A model generated the notes under the pieces. The model was given only the letters and a program-made list of their open reading frames with translations. It was not told the origin of the DNA and made no database searches. A DNA stretch of 53,250 bases, taken from Vibrio sagamiensis NBRC 104589. GTDB taxonomy: Bacteria > Pseudomonadota > Gammaproteobacteria > Enterobacterales > Vibrionaceae. Position numbers and translations under genes: made by a program. The stretch lies in assembly GCF_007990935.1 (NCBI RefSeq), contig NZ_BJXJ01000029.1, forward strand, positions 1 to 53,250, read 5' to 3'. This document shows positions 8,964 to 17,396 of this stretch, in pieces. Within the stretch, counting starts at the first letter, position 1. The number at the start of each line of letters is the position of its first letter.

Positions 8964-10154
8964 TTAATCTAAAAAATACGGAATTTGCTCTTTAATTAAA
9001 GCGCTGTCGCTTGAAAAGTTTGCATAGTGAGTTACTTTATTGACATCCCATTTGGTTAAGTTCTGGCTAAAATTTTCAGCCCCTTTGAACATACCTTCCA
9101 TCGTAGCGGCGTTCGATGTATCCCAATCACTTATATCTTGATCAAACATCTTTGCGTCTCTAAACATCCATATCATGTTTTTGACACTTGACGTGTTCCA
9201 TTGACTTATATCTTGATTAAAAGCATAAGTTTTTGCAAACATAAAACTCATATCAATTACTTTCGATGTGTCCCAATACCCAATAAATTGGTTAAACGAA
9301 TAAGCATCAAGAAACATTGCTTTCATATCAGTTACTTTCGATGTATCCCAATTTCCTATATCTTGATTGAAAACTGTGGCGCGATAAAACATAAAATCCA
9401 TATTTGTTACTTTAGAGGTATCCCATGAAGCAAGGTTTTGATCAAAGTTATCAGTATTTCTGAACATATAACTCATTAAAGTAACATTTGCAGTATCCCA
9501 GCTCCCGATGTCTTGATCGAAAGCTCTAGCGCCTTCAAACATCTTATACATATCAGTTACTTTTGATGTATCCCAGTACCCAATATCTTGGTTAAACGCG
9601 ATAGCATTTTGAAACATTCCAGCCATTGTTCTAACATTAGAGGTATCCCAATGACCTAAGTTTTGATTAAATATTTGAGCTTTACTGAAGATAAAACTCA
9701 TATCCGTCACACTCGACGTATCCCAATAACCGATATCTTGATTAAACGCACTAGCCTCATCAAACATAAAATGCATTGAAGTAACCTTTGATGTATCCCA
9801 ATAAGCAATATTTTGATTAAATGCTTTTGCTTTGTGAAACATATAACGCATTGTCGTAACATTAGAGGTATCCCAATCACTAATATCAGCATTAAACAAT
9901 TCGCGGCCCTTAAATACAAAACTCATATCTGTTACTTGTGAGGTACAAAAACGGATTTTACCTCGCTGAAGATAATCTAACATCGCCTTATTTTTAACAA
10001 GAGCATTATCAACCACTACATAAACGTGATCATTTTTAAGCACTACAGAGTTCACTGGCTTATCTAAACAATTGACAAATATATCAGCAGAAAATGCGTT
10101 ATTACTGATGAATGAAGCTGCACCAAAAATAAATGGTGTAATTATTTTTTTCAT
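8964..10154 (-). CDS. Secreted DUF285/PARCEL (BspA-like) repeat protein
   Basis: The 396-residue product starts with a signal peptide (to about NAFSA, residue 22), then an 80-residue N-terminal unit with two Cys, then twelve tandem repeats of exactly 25 residues. The repeat pattern is V-T-x-M-x-x-M-F-x-x-A-x-x-F-N-Q-D-I-G-x-W-D-T-S-K. This is DUF285 (BspA-like), described as PARCEL repeats in mycoplasmas and spread horizontally among microbes. Such proteins are usually surface-exposed or secreted and bind host or matrix proteins; the role here is unknown. AGGAAA precedes the ATG. No lipobox or LPxTG anchor is visible. The 75-base DNA period should make the copy number unstable. A decayed relative lies just upstream. 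Confidence 0.85.
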   Translation of the reverse strand: MKKIITPFIFGAASFISNNAFSADIFVNCLDKPVNSVVLKNDHVYVVVDNALVKNKAMLDYLQRGKIRFCTSQVTDMSFVFKGRELFNADISDWDTSNVTTMRYMFHKAKAFNQNIAYWDTSKVTSMHFMFDEASAFNQDIGYWDTSSVTDMSFIFSKAQIFNQNLGHWDTSNVRTMAGMFQNAIAFNQDIGYWDTSKVTDMYKMFEGARAFDQDIGSWDTANVTLMSYMFRNTDNFDQNLASWDTSKVTNMDFMFYRATVFNQDIGNWDTSKVTDMKAMFLDAYSFNQFIGYWDTSKVIDMSFMFAKTYAFNQDISQWNTSSVKNMIWMFRDAKMFDQDISDWDTSNAATMEGMFKGAENFSQNLTKWDVNKVTHYANFSSDSALIKEQIPYFLD

Positions 10155-10181
10155 CTTATTTTCCTAAGATTGAAGTAGATC

Positions 10182-10560
10182 TTATTGAAAGAAAGTTCGG
10201 AGACTATCTTGAGACAAACCACTACCTTTGGCGAAATCATTATGATTTACAACACGTTGAGCATTCCAATCGGTTAAATTTCGGTCAAACCCCTTAGTGT
10301 TGAGAAATATACAGTTCATATTAATGGTATGGAAAATATCCAAGCCAGAGATGTTTTGGTTAGATATAACAATTATTGATAAATGAGAATTTTATATCAG
10401 TCATACAGATTGTAACGATTGTATATTGCCATCAAGAATGTTTTGCCAATAGTCAGAGTTAATGAATCATTAAAAATAACAAAGATTTTATCTTGTTCAA
10501 TGGGCGCTAATCCAAATATCTTTGATTCACAATAAATAATTTCGTTAGAAAGCATTTATT
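10182..10560 (-). pseudogene. Collapsed second DUF285 repeat gene
   Basis: Two reading frames on the minus strand carry pieces related to the neighbouring repeat protein. Around 10400-10550 a frame encodes 'YCESKIFG' and 'DKIFVIFNDSLT', which line up with its pre-repeat part ('NCLDKPVNS', '[12 protein letters not shown]'). From about 10391 to a TAA at 10182-10184 another frame encodes 'NQNISGLDIFHTINMNCIF', one degenerate repeat ending in W, and a C-terminal 'DFAKGSGLSQDSLRTFFQ'. Nearly all repeats are missing and a stop and frame change lie between the pieces, so this is a gene shrunk by internal deletion and then decayed. Confidence 0.6.
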
Positions 10561-10890
10561 AATAGCAAGCGGATTAATTGTATTGGTAAAAAAAATCAAT
10601 ATCACCCAATATATAATATAACTATCATAAATAAGGTGAAAATTTGATTTACATCAAGTAAAAGATTAAATTAAATTACAATAATGACATTTAAAATGTC
10701 ATGATTCGTTTTTCCGGTTGTTATAAGATTATTATTGATGATAATAAACACAACCAGAGTAATATTATTTTTAAAATTAAAAACTCTATTAACTGGATTC
10801 TGTTATTTGCAGTATATTTTATTAATAAAACTGTTATTTCTTTAAAGTTTTGCTTCTTGGATATCAAATGCTATTTATCGGGTTGTTTGT

Positions 10891-10926
10891 GCTGCGGTAA
10901 GCTCCACTATATCGCTTACCGACAGC
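10891..10926. repeat. Imperfect hairpin after the L,D-transpeptidase gene
   Basis: GCTGCGGTAAGC pairs with GCTTACCG(A)CAGC around an 11-base loop, just downstream of the ldt stop codon. There is no strong T-run on the minus strand, so a terminator role is uncertain. The rest of 10560-10890 is AT-rich with no supported gene. Confidence 0.4.
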
Positions 10927-10948
10927 ATGAAAAGGGATATTTAGGTAG

Positions 10949-11875
10949 TTAAAAGGAGGTAATCTCTACTGGTATACCATTTTGAGCTGCTAATACTGCT
11001 TTAACCTTCACATTTGTTATGCCAAATTCTTTCAACCACCAATCAAGTTCCAGTGGAACTTGCAAGTGATCTTTCTCTCCGTTGCTACGAGTCAATGGTT
11101 CATGAGCTTCAACAAATACACTCCGATCAGGTTCTAAGGTAATTTTTACAGGATTGTTAATAATTTTAACTTTTTCGCCACGACGTACTTTTGAAAATAA
11201 CCATTCTATATCTTCAGGGTTCATTCGAATGCAACCTGAGCTTACGCGCATGCCAATACCAAAATCTTTATTCGTACCGTGGATCAAATATTCACCGTTA
11301 CCAAAGGCTAACCTCAAGGCGAACATACCTAAAGGGTTTTCAGGGCCAGAGGGAACAACAGCAGGTAATTCAACGCCTTTAGCCCTATATTCTGCCCTAA
11401 TTGAGGAAGGAGGTGTCCAAGTTGGATTTGGTCTTTTTTGGCTGATACTGGTAGTCATTTCGGGCGTATCTCTACCAATTCGACCTATACCAACTGGAAA
11501 AATATGTACAACTTTTGATTTTGGCGGAAAATAATAGAGCCTTAATTCAGCTAAGTTAATAACAATGCCTTTATGTTCTACATCAGGTAAGATCAACTGC
11601 GTAGGGACAGTTAATACATGCCCTTCTGCAGGTAGGAAAGGATCTACGCCTTTATTTGCCGCCATCAATGCCAGCATGCCTACATCATATTGCTTGGCGA
11701 TATTCGCCATAGTTTCGCCATGTTGAACCACATGATTTCCCATGCGGCCTATGACTCTAGTACCATCGTTAGGTAGTTCATATATCTTGGAAAAGGATAA
11801 ACCACTTACTAAAGACAACGATAGGGATAAAAGTGTTCGTTTTACATATTTGTTTAGACGCAGCTGGCTGGGCAT
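10949..11875 (-). CDS. L,D-transpeptidase (YkuD domain) with LysM
   Basis: Periplasmic enzyme of the ErfK/YbiS group that joins Lpp-type lipoproteins to meso-diaminopimelate or forms 3-3 cross-links in peptidoglycan. A signal peptide (ends near SGLSFS) is followed by a LysM-like segment ('HVVQHGETMANIAKQYDVGMLALMAANKG', given here as start 'VVQHGETM') and the YkuD domain from about residue 95. The catalytic motif is 'HGTNKDFG...SSGCIRM', with Cys as nucleophile. It is the last gene of the ybgA-merR-phr-ldt set; its ATG lies six bases after the phr stop and uses AAGGAA inside the end of phr. The lpp gene 3 kb away encodes a likely substrate. Confidence 0.9.
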   Translation of the reverse strand: MPSQLRLNKYVKRTLLSLSLSLVSGLSFSKIYELPNDGTRVIGRMGNHVVQHGETMANIAKQYDVGMLALMAANKGVDPFLPAEGHVLTVPTQLILPDVEHKGIVINLAELRLYYFPPKSKVVHIFPVGIGRIGRDTPEMTTSISQKRPNPTWTPPSSIRAEYRAKGVELPAVVPSGPENPLGMFALRLAFGNGEYLIHGTNKDFGIGMRVSSGCIRMNPEDIEWLFSKVRRGEKVKIINNPVKITLEPDRSVFVEAHEPLTRSNGEKDHLQVPLELDWWLKEFGITNVKVKAVLAAQNGIPVEITSF

Positions 11876-11881
11876 CTTTCT

Positions 11882-13297
11882 TTATTCCTTGGCATTTTTA
11901 AACAACCGTAAGGTTATCTCTCTTTCTGCCTTATGATCAACCATTGGCTTAAAATAATCCAGTCCCGTAAAGCCACTCCAAAGCCAAGGGGTATGAATGA
12001 ATTTATTCGGCACACTTTGTATTTCAGGGACCCATTTGCGAACAAACTGACCATCGGGATCAAATTTTTCTCCTTGATTAATAGGATTGAATATTCGAAA
12101 GTATGGTTGGCCATCACACCCCGTCGAAGCAGACCACTGCCAACCACCGTTGTTTGCTGCAAAATCACCATCCACCAGTTTAGTCATGAAATACTGTTCA
12201 CCCCAACGCCAGTCAATGTGTAAATCTTTGGTTAAAAAGCTGGCGACAATCATACGTAAACGGTTATGCATCCAACCCATCTGATCTAGCTGGCGCATAG
12301 CAGCATCAACAATCGGATACCCCGTAGTTCCTTTTTTCCAACGTGCAAACGCCTCTTTATCATAAGACCATTGAATACGACTTTCCCAAGGAATAAACCC
12401 TTCTCCCTTAACAAGTCTCGGTTCAAACACAAGTAAGTGCTGATAAAATTCACGCCAAATAATTTCACTTAACCAAGTTGCTTTGCCAACGTTTAACTCT
12501 TCTGGGGATACCCCTTCACACAACCGCGCAAGGCACTGTCTTGCAGATAAAGCACCAATGGCTAAATAAGGAGAAAGTTGGCTTGTTCCCTCAATAGCAG
12601 GAAAGTCTCGTTGTACTTGGTATGCATCACTTCGCTTCCAAACAAATGATCTTAGTTGCCCGATAATATCAGATGTAGATGCTTTCCAAGCGTCGCTTGA
12701 TTCGCGCGAGTAAGTAAAAACAGCACCTGGATGATATTGTTCATCTTTGAGGGTAGATAGAATATTCTGATTCAGTGGTGCTTGAACAGTCGGTTGATAA
12801 ATCGGAGATAGGACTAAAGATTTTAACCAAGCACGCTTAAAAGGTGTAAATACTTTAAAGTACTCTCCTTTTTTGTTGAGGATGCTCTTTGGCGGTTGAA
12901 TGCATATATCTTCCACCAAGTCTAAACTTACTCCACATGATGACAGAGCCTTTGCTACATTTTGATCCAAGGCTTGTTCGTTAACTTCGTAATGCTTAAC
13001 GGCTATCACTTTTGTTGCTTCTAACATGCTCGTCCAACGCATCATAAGATCTGGAACAGCCTTGAAATCGGCCACTTCTCGATAAAGCAATGGAATATTT
13101 AATTCCAAAAGCTCCTGCTCTAGGTATCCTAAGCGACGAGCAACCAAATCAGCTTGGATTGCTGACATGTTGTGAGAATGCCATTGTTTTGGCGTTGCTA
13201 TGAAGCATGCGATAACGGGTAAGCCAGTATCAAGAGCAGCCTTCAAAGCCATATGATCCAGAGTTCTGAGATCACGTCGAAACCAAACCACTATCAT
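11882..13297 (-). CDS. phr: Deoxyribodipyrimidine photolyase
   Basis: Blue-light enzyme that splits cyclobutane pyrimidine dimers using FAD. The 471 residues show the N-terminal antenna (Rossmann) domain starting 'VVWFRRDLRTLDH' and the C-terminal FAD domain. The latter has 'WLSEIIWREFYQHLL', 'GYPIVDAAMRQLDQMGWMHNR', and the 'DGDFAANNGGWQW' and 'PYFRIFNP' segments of class I bacterial photolyases. It lies 66 bases after the merR gene and six bases before ldt, which suggests co-transcription. No residue loss is evident, so it should be active. Confidence 0.93.
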   Translation of the reverse strand: MIVVWFRRDLRTLDHMALKAALDTGLPVIACFIATPKQWHSHNMSAIQADLVARRLGYLEQELLELNIPLLYREVADFKAVPDLMMRWTSMLEATKVIAVKHYEVNEQALDQNVAKALSSCGVSLDLVEDICIQPPKSILNKKGEYFKVFTPFKRAWLKSLVLSPIYQPTVQAPLNQNILSTLKDEQYHPGAVFTYSRESSDAWKASTSDIIGQLRSFVWKRSDAYQVQRDFPAIEGTSQLSPYLAIGALSARQCLARLCEGVSPEELNVGKATWLSEIIWREFYQHLLVFEPRLVKGEGFIPWESRIQWSYDKEAFARWKKGTTGYPIVDAAMRQLDQMGWMHNRLRMIVASFLTKDLHIDWRWGEQYFMTKLVDGDFAANNGGWQWSASTGCDGQPYFRIFNPINQGEKFDPDGQFVRKWVPEIQSVPNKFIHTPWLWSGFTGLDYFKPMVDHKAEREITLRLFKNAKE

Positions 13298-13363
13298 TTT
13301 TATATCCTTTTCATCAGAAGCTAATCAACGTGAGAACAGAAATCTTTTCTATTCTGCATACCT

Positions 13364-14164
13364 TTACAGGCTATGCACTTTTTCAATAACTTCTGACACA
13401 TTCACTTGCTGTGAATATTGAGTGCGCAATGTCTTAATCACTTCTACTTGTTTTTGCAAAAGCGCTTTATTTGAGAAAAAGAAAATAGTTTTGTACTGCT
13501 CAAGAACAGGATGCTCAAGAAGACCAGCAACATCATCAACACGATCAATTAATGTGACATGATAGCCTTGTTCGCATAATGTTGCAGCCTGCAACCAGCT
13601 TTCAGTTGGGCGAGTTTTTTCAAAACTAACTAATAAGCATTTTCCTTTAGATGCCGCTTTATTCTCGGCATCAATGATCAATAACAAACGAGTCATTAAG
13701 CAAGATTCTAATAATCCTATTTGTAATGAGCGTAAAGAAGATTTAACTCGCTCTAGAGCCTCAATCGTCGGGTTGATTAACTTACCAACAATAATCTCTA
13801 GTGGGTATTCTTTCATTAATTGTGCGAGTGTCGTTTCAACTTTGCCTCGATTCAATTTAGACAACGCATCTAGTAGTTCCCTCACTTCTGCTAATTGAGG
13901 GGTATCAAATGTTTCGTCAGAATTTGGCTTGCTCCCTAGTAAACCTTTCACTTTACCAATCGCAACACCTTTCAATAACCAGCTTTGAATTTCAGTGATA
14001 ATATCAATATCTTCCTGGCTATATAAACGATGCCCTTTTTCTGTTCTTTGTGGTTGAATTAAATTATAGCGTCTTTGCCAAGCTCTCAGAGTAACGGGTT
14101 TGATTCCCGTTATCTCTGATACATCCCGAATTGCATACAAACTTTTTTCTTGGCTACAAACCAT
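13364..14164 (-). CDS. MerR-family regulator of the photolyase cluster
   Basis: The N-terminal 75 residues form a MerR-type winged helix ('YAIRDVSEITGIKPVTLRAW', then 'RTEKGHRLYSQEDI'), related to MlrA and the light-sensing CarH/LitR regulators. The remaining 190 residues look like the helical plus Rossmann-like region of CarH-type proteins, but I do not find the E-x-x-H-x-x-G-type cobalamin-binding motif. It is therefore probably not a B12 light sensor, though it sits in a photolyase operon. It overlaps the ybgA-like gene by 11 bases and is followed by phr. It may act on the inverted repeat at 15132-15170. Confidence 0.85.
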   Translation of the reverse strand: MVCSQEKSLYAIRDVSEITGIKPVTLRAWQRRYNLIQPQRTEKGHRLYSQEDIDIITEIQSWLLKGVAIGKVKGLLGSKPNSDETFDTPQLAEVRELLDALSKLNRGKVETTLAQLMKEYPLEIIVGKLINPTIEALERVKSSLRSLQIGLLESCLMTRLLLIIDAENKAASKGKCLLVSFEKTRPTESWLQAATLCEQGYHVTLIDRVDDVAGLLEHPVLEQYKTIFFFSNKALLQKQVEVIKTLRTQYSQQVNVSEVIEKVHSL

Positions 14165-15104
14165 AACGAAGTCTCATTTCCTGTGGGTAAGGTTCTAAAT
14201 ATTTCTGCTTTTGCAGGTAAACATCTGGATAGGCACTTAAATAGTGTTTTATAAGCGTTAATGGTGCGAGCAACGGCAAAATACCAGTTCGGTATTCACT
14301 AATAACATTCGCAAGTTCCGCTTTTTCGGCAGGTGTTAAAGAGCGTTTAAAGTAGCCCTGCAAATGCATTAAAACATTAGTGTTATTTTTTCTACTAGCA
14401 CGGTTTTTGAGTGCCGACATCAGACCAAGTCGGTATTGACTGTAAAACGTGTTTAGATCGTATTTCGCTACATTGGCAACCAATCGACCTAAAGAACGGT
14501 AAGACTCTGGGTGATGTGCCATTAATGTCAATTTATAACGTGAGTGAAAGTCAATGATCTTGCTACGAGAAGGCTCACTACCCATTGACTGATAGAAATC
14601 ATGAAGACAGTATATACGGGTAATAAAGTTTTCTTTTAGTACTGGATCATTTAAGCGACCATCTTCTTCAATAGGAAGCCAAGGCATTTTCTCCATAAGT
14701 ACTTTTGTATACAGCCCTACCCCTTCTTTTGCCGCACTATTTTTGCTGTACACCTTAACTCGTTCCATCCCACAAGTCGGTGATTTTGCACAAACAATGT
14801 AACCACACAGCTGCTCGCTCTCAAGCTCTGACGTTTTATTTTCAGAATAAGCAATCATATCACTTGTATGATCTTTGCTTGGATCTTTGGTTTCAACTAA
14901 GGTTAATTTTTCATCGTTGTTCACTAAGCGAATTGTCGGGCGCGGGACTGGCATACCAATAGCCACTTCGGGACATACGGAGACAAAGTCAAAATACTCC
15001 GTGAGGTCCTTAGTCACAAAATTACTAATTTTATGACCTGAATCGAAACGAACGCGTTCACCTAATACGCAAGCACTGATACCGACTTTAATAGCAGATT
15101 GCAT
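14154..15104 (-). CDS. YbgA-type protein (DUF523 plus DUF1722)
   Basis: A 316-residue two-domain protein of unknown biochemical role. DUF523 (residues 1-150) shows 'ISACVLGERVRFDSGHK', 'VCPEVAIGMPVPRP' and 'CAKSPTCGMERVKVY', conserved Cys motifs that may bind a metal or cluster. DUF1722 (about 190-310, the YbgA domain) shows 'YRSLGRLVANVAKYDLNTF' and ends 'YPQEMRLRYGL'. In many gamma-proteobacteria this gene sits beside phr, as here, so a role in light or DNA-damage response is suspected. It is the first gene of the operon, with its ATG 28 bases from the inverted repeat. Confidence 0.88.
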   Translation of the reverse strand: MQSAIKVGISACVLGERVRFDSGHKISNFVTKDLTEYFDFVSVCPEVAIGMPVPRPTIRLVNNDEKLTLVETKDPSKDHTSDMIAYSENKTSELESEQLCGYIVCAKSPTCGMERVKVYSKNSAAKEGVGLYTKVLMEKMPWLPIEEDGRLNDPVLKENFITRIYCLHDFYQSMGSEPSRSKIIDFHSRYKLTLMAHHPESYRSLGRLVANVAKYDLNTFYSQYRLGLMSALKNRASRKNNTNVLMHLQGYFKRSLTPAEKAELANVISEYRTGILPLLAPLTLIKHYLSAYPDVYLQKQKYLEPYPQEMRLRYGL

Positions 15105-15115
15105 AACGACACACC

Positions 15116-15187
15116 TTGTACAAAAAAAATTATTGTATAATATATAGCAGACAATTTATGATTATACAATAAAAAAAAGTGTATAAC
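15116..15187. promoter_or_regulatory. Candidate MerR operator and promoter of the ybgA-merR-phr-ldt operon
   Basis: ATTGTATAAT (15132-15141) and ATTATACAAT (15161-15170) form a perfect ten-base inverted repeat with a 19-base spacer. Related half-sites lie on both sides: TTGTACA (15116-15122) and GTGTATAA (15179-15186). On the minus strand TTGTAT and TATATT with 17 bases between them would be a usable -35/-10 pair inside the repeat, as expected for a MerR-type promoter. TGTACA-like half-sites are known for MlrA and CarH relatives. Binding is inferred. Confidence 0.55.
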
Positions 15188-15466
15188 TTATTTACTTAAG
15201 AACTCAAGTTTATATAAAGTTATGTTTAAGAGAGATCACTCGTTCATCCAACTAATGACATTTCTCTAAAAGTTGTACTTTTAAATTACTTAAATGATAT
15301 GGTTATTTATCTTCAACATATTGAGTTAACAATTCGAATATTTATTTAAAAACAACAAGTTTCTGTGAGATAAATCTCACGATAATTCTGGAACACCCTT
15401 TAACATTGGCCTATTGTAAATACATAGACTCAACAGTTTTCGTTAACATAATATTGGAGAGCTACT
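15188..15466. other. Gap upstream of truncated deoD
   Basis: AT-rich region between the divergent photolyase operon and the deoD remnant. It should hold the old deoD promoter. No strong motif found; GGAG before the deoD ATG is still intact. Confidence 0.4.
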
Positions 15467-15733
15467 ATGCCTACCCCACATATCAATGCACAGTTAGGTG
15501 ATTTCGCTGAAACTGTACTTATGCTGGGAGACCCTTTGCGTGCAAAGTTCATTGCTGAAACTTTTCTTGATGATGCAAAATTAGTGTGCGATGTGCGCAA
15601 TATGTTCGGATATACTGGCATTTATAATGAAAAAGAAGCGTCGGTGATGGGACACGGCATAGGAATACCATCGAGCAGTATTTATGTACATGAATTGATG
15701 AATATCGCTCTGGAAACGGCTGCTAATATTTAA
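15467..15733 (+). pseudogene. deoD: Truncated DeoD-type purine nucleoside phosphorylase
   Basis: The first ~70 residues match the hexameric purine nucleoside phosphorylase DeoD: '[32 protein letters not shown]', here noted by its phosphate-binding '[11 protein letters not shown]' and the '[17 protein letters not shown]' segment. Family members have about 236 residues. After 'HEL' the match fades and the frame ends at residue 88, so two thirds of the enzyme, including the catalytic Asp, is missing. The ribosome site (GGAG) and start are intact, which suggests a deletion at the 3' side close to the next gene. The product cannot be active. Confidence 0.88.
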
Positions 15734-15832
15734 TTACTGCTCCGTTCAACGCAGTTTGAGCGTTTGTAGATACACTATCACACAGTCTGTTTCGCACGGA
15801 TTGTTCATATTACTGCGCCATGGAGGGTAATT

Positions 15833-17326
15833 GTGTCAAATAATCAGCTTCCACCTGACGCAAATGGGTTACAACTCAACTTTTGTAAAACATTATCCTG
15901 TGAGAATTTTGGTGTTAGCGAGCCCAAACGTTATATTTTACAACAAACAAATCCTAAACGGCTTAATATGGTGTGCCGTAGTTGTGGATCTTTTCCTCCA
16001 CTGTTAAATAATCTTGATGTTTTGCATGAATATCATCGTCTTAAAACAACACATCACGATGAGCTACCAGCCTGTAAAAATAGCAACTGTGTTAACTTTG
16101 GTGTTTCTTGTTTAAGTCATAAACATCTTTACCACGCCTTTGGATACAGTTGTGACAAGCAACGTTACAAATGCAAGACATGTCAAAGAACTTTTGTTGA
16201 TAAGTGGTCAGGAGACAACAAGAATTTACAATTCCATGAGAGTCTTGTTGGGTTGATTTTTAAAGGCTACTCCGTCCGTGAGATCTGCCGCCTACTAAGG
16301 ATCAACCCGAAATCCTTCTATGATAATCTCAATAGTATTGCAGGCCGCTGCCGTAGAAAGCTTGCAGTTATCGATGTACGCTGGCAGAAACACGCACAAA
16401 ATTATGAATTATCCTCACATTATTTGCCACTTCAGCCAGGAAGTCACAATGGTGTATATTGGATTGTTTCAGGAGACGCACATTCCGGTTATATCTTATG
16501 CCAGCACACTAACTATTCACCGACAGAAGAAGCAAACGAAAATTCTGATCACACCCCCTATGATGAAACATCACGCTTTGTATCCCGAAAATATAAGCCA
16601 GAGACAAAAGAGCTTAATCAATCATTTTGCCACTCTCTACAACAAAAAATCGACAAACAATACCAGACTATTTTGGCTCGGTATAATGTCGAAGACCCAC
16701 TCGGTGATCTTTCTACTTTTATCTATCCATCGAAAGGAGCTTTAATTCGCCCTCCTTACACCGCATATGCTCATTATCTTCACCTAATAGGTATGTGTAA
16801 TGAAGAATACCCTATGACCATTTATCTTCCACAAGACCCTCTGTTACGCTCTTCTGCAATGAGTATTTTTTTACCTCGAATTAAGAATGGTAATATCAAT
16901 TTAATGTATGTTGAAGAAGGAGGTTGTTGGTGTATGAAGAAGGCGTCTGGAAACGTGGATATAGTCCATATGAGCTGGTGGAGAGATCGATGGGCCATCT
17001 CAACTCAAATTAAAGCGAAAAACAATCCTCAAATACATTATCAAAAAGGCATTTGTTACCTTACAGGTAGAGACGATAATCTCGTTGATTGGTTTCAACA
17101 TGCCACTTTGAGCCAAGCCCAAGGGTACCAACATCGCTTTCAACAACTGTTTGAAAGCTTTATTAACGAGCCACGTCGCAAATTAAGACCCGCAAGTATT
17201 TTGCCTCTTTTAGATATATTCAGAGCTTGGCATAATTTGTGCGAGCTAGATACAAATGGATTAACAGCAGCACAGCGATTAGGTGTTTCTAAAGAACCTT
17301 TGACCATTAAGCAGCTTCTGGCTTAA
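15833..17326 (+). CDS. Transposase-like zinc-ribbon/HTH protein of unknown function
   Basis: I do not recognise this 497-residue protein. It starts at GTG 15833, seven bases after GGAGGG. The N-terminal 120 residues hold two related zinc-ribbon units: Cys18/Cys23 with Cys48/Cys51, and Cys81/Cys86 with Cys114/Cys117, each first pair followed by N-F-G-V. A helix-turn-helix follows ('GYSVREICRLLRINPKSFY', near residue 140-160). The order zinc ribbon, HTH, then a large domain with 'WIVSGDAHSGYI' resembles IS1- or IS1595-type transposases, but a full DDE set is not certain. No terminal repeats were found, and the gene leads a row of three plus-strand genes, so it may be a domesticated DNA-binding protein rather than a mobile one. 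Confidence 0.7.
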   Translation: MSNNQLPPDANGLQLNFCKTLSCENFGVSEPKRYILQQTNPKRLNMVCRSCGSFPPLLNNLDVLHEYHRLKTTHHDELPACKNSNCVNFGVSCLSHKHLYHAFGYSCDKQRYKCKTCQRTFVDKWSGDNKNLQFHESLVGLIFKGYSVREICRLLRINPKSFYDNLNSIAGRCRRKLAVIDVRWQKHAQNYELSSHYLPLQPGSHNGVYWIVSGDAHSGYILCQHTNYSPTEEANENSDHTPYDETSRFVSRKYKPETKELNQSFCHSLQQKIDKQYQTILARYNVEDPLGDLSTFIYPSKGALIRPPYTAYAHYLHLIGMCNEEYPMTIYLPQDPLLRSSAMSIFLPRIKNGNINLMYVEEGGCWCMKKASGNVDIVHMSWWRDRWAISTQIKAKNNPQIHYQKGICYLTGRDDNLVDWFQHATLSQAQGYQHRFQQLFESFINEPRRKLRPASILPLLDIFRAWHNLCELDTNGLTAAQRLGVSKEPLTIKQLLA

Positions 17327-17396
17327 ACATAGCCGACACCTAATTGTTCAACACAGTTTTTTACCTTAGGTGTAAATTCAAGTTCGATAACCATGG

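Noticed and set aside
8964..10154. Repeat-rich stretch as a CRISPR or satellite
   Set aside because: The 75-base repeats keep an open frame with a conserved 25-residue pattern and a signal peptide, so they are coding.
10701..10952. 83-codon plus-strand frame between the repeat pseudogene and ldt
   Set aside because: AT-rich, no ribosome site, composition unlike a protein, and it ends inside a hairpin region opposite the ldt 3' end.
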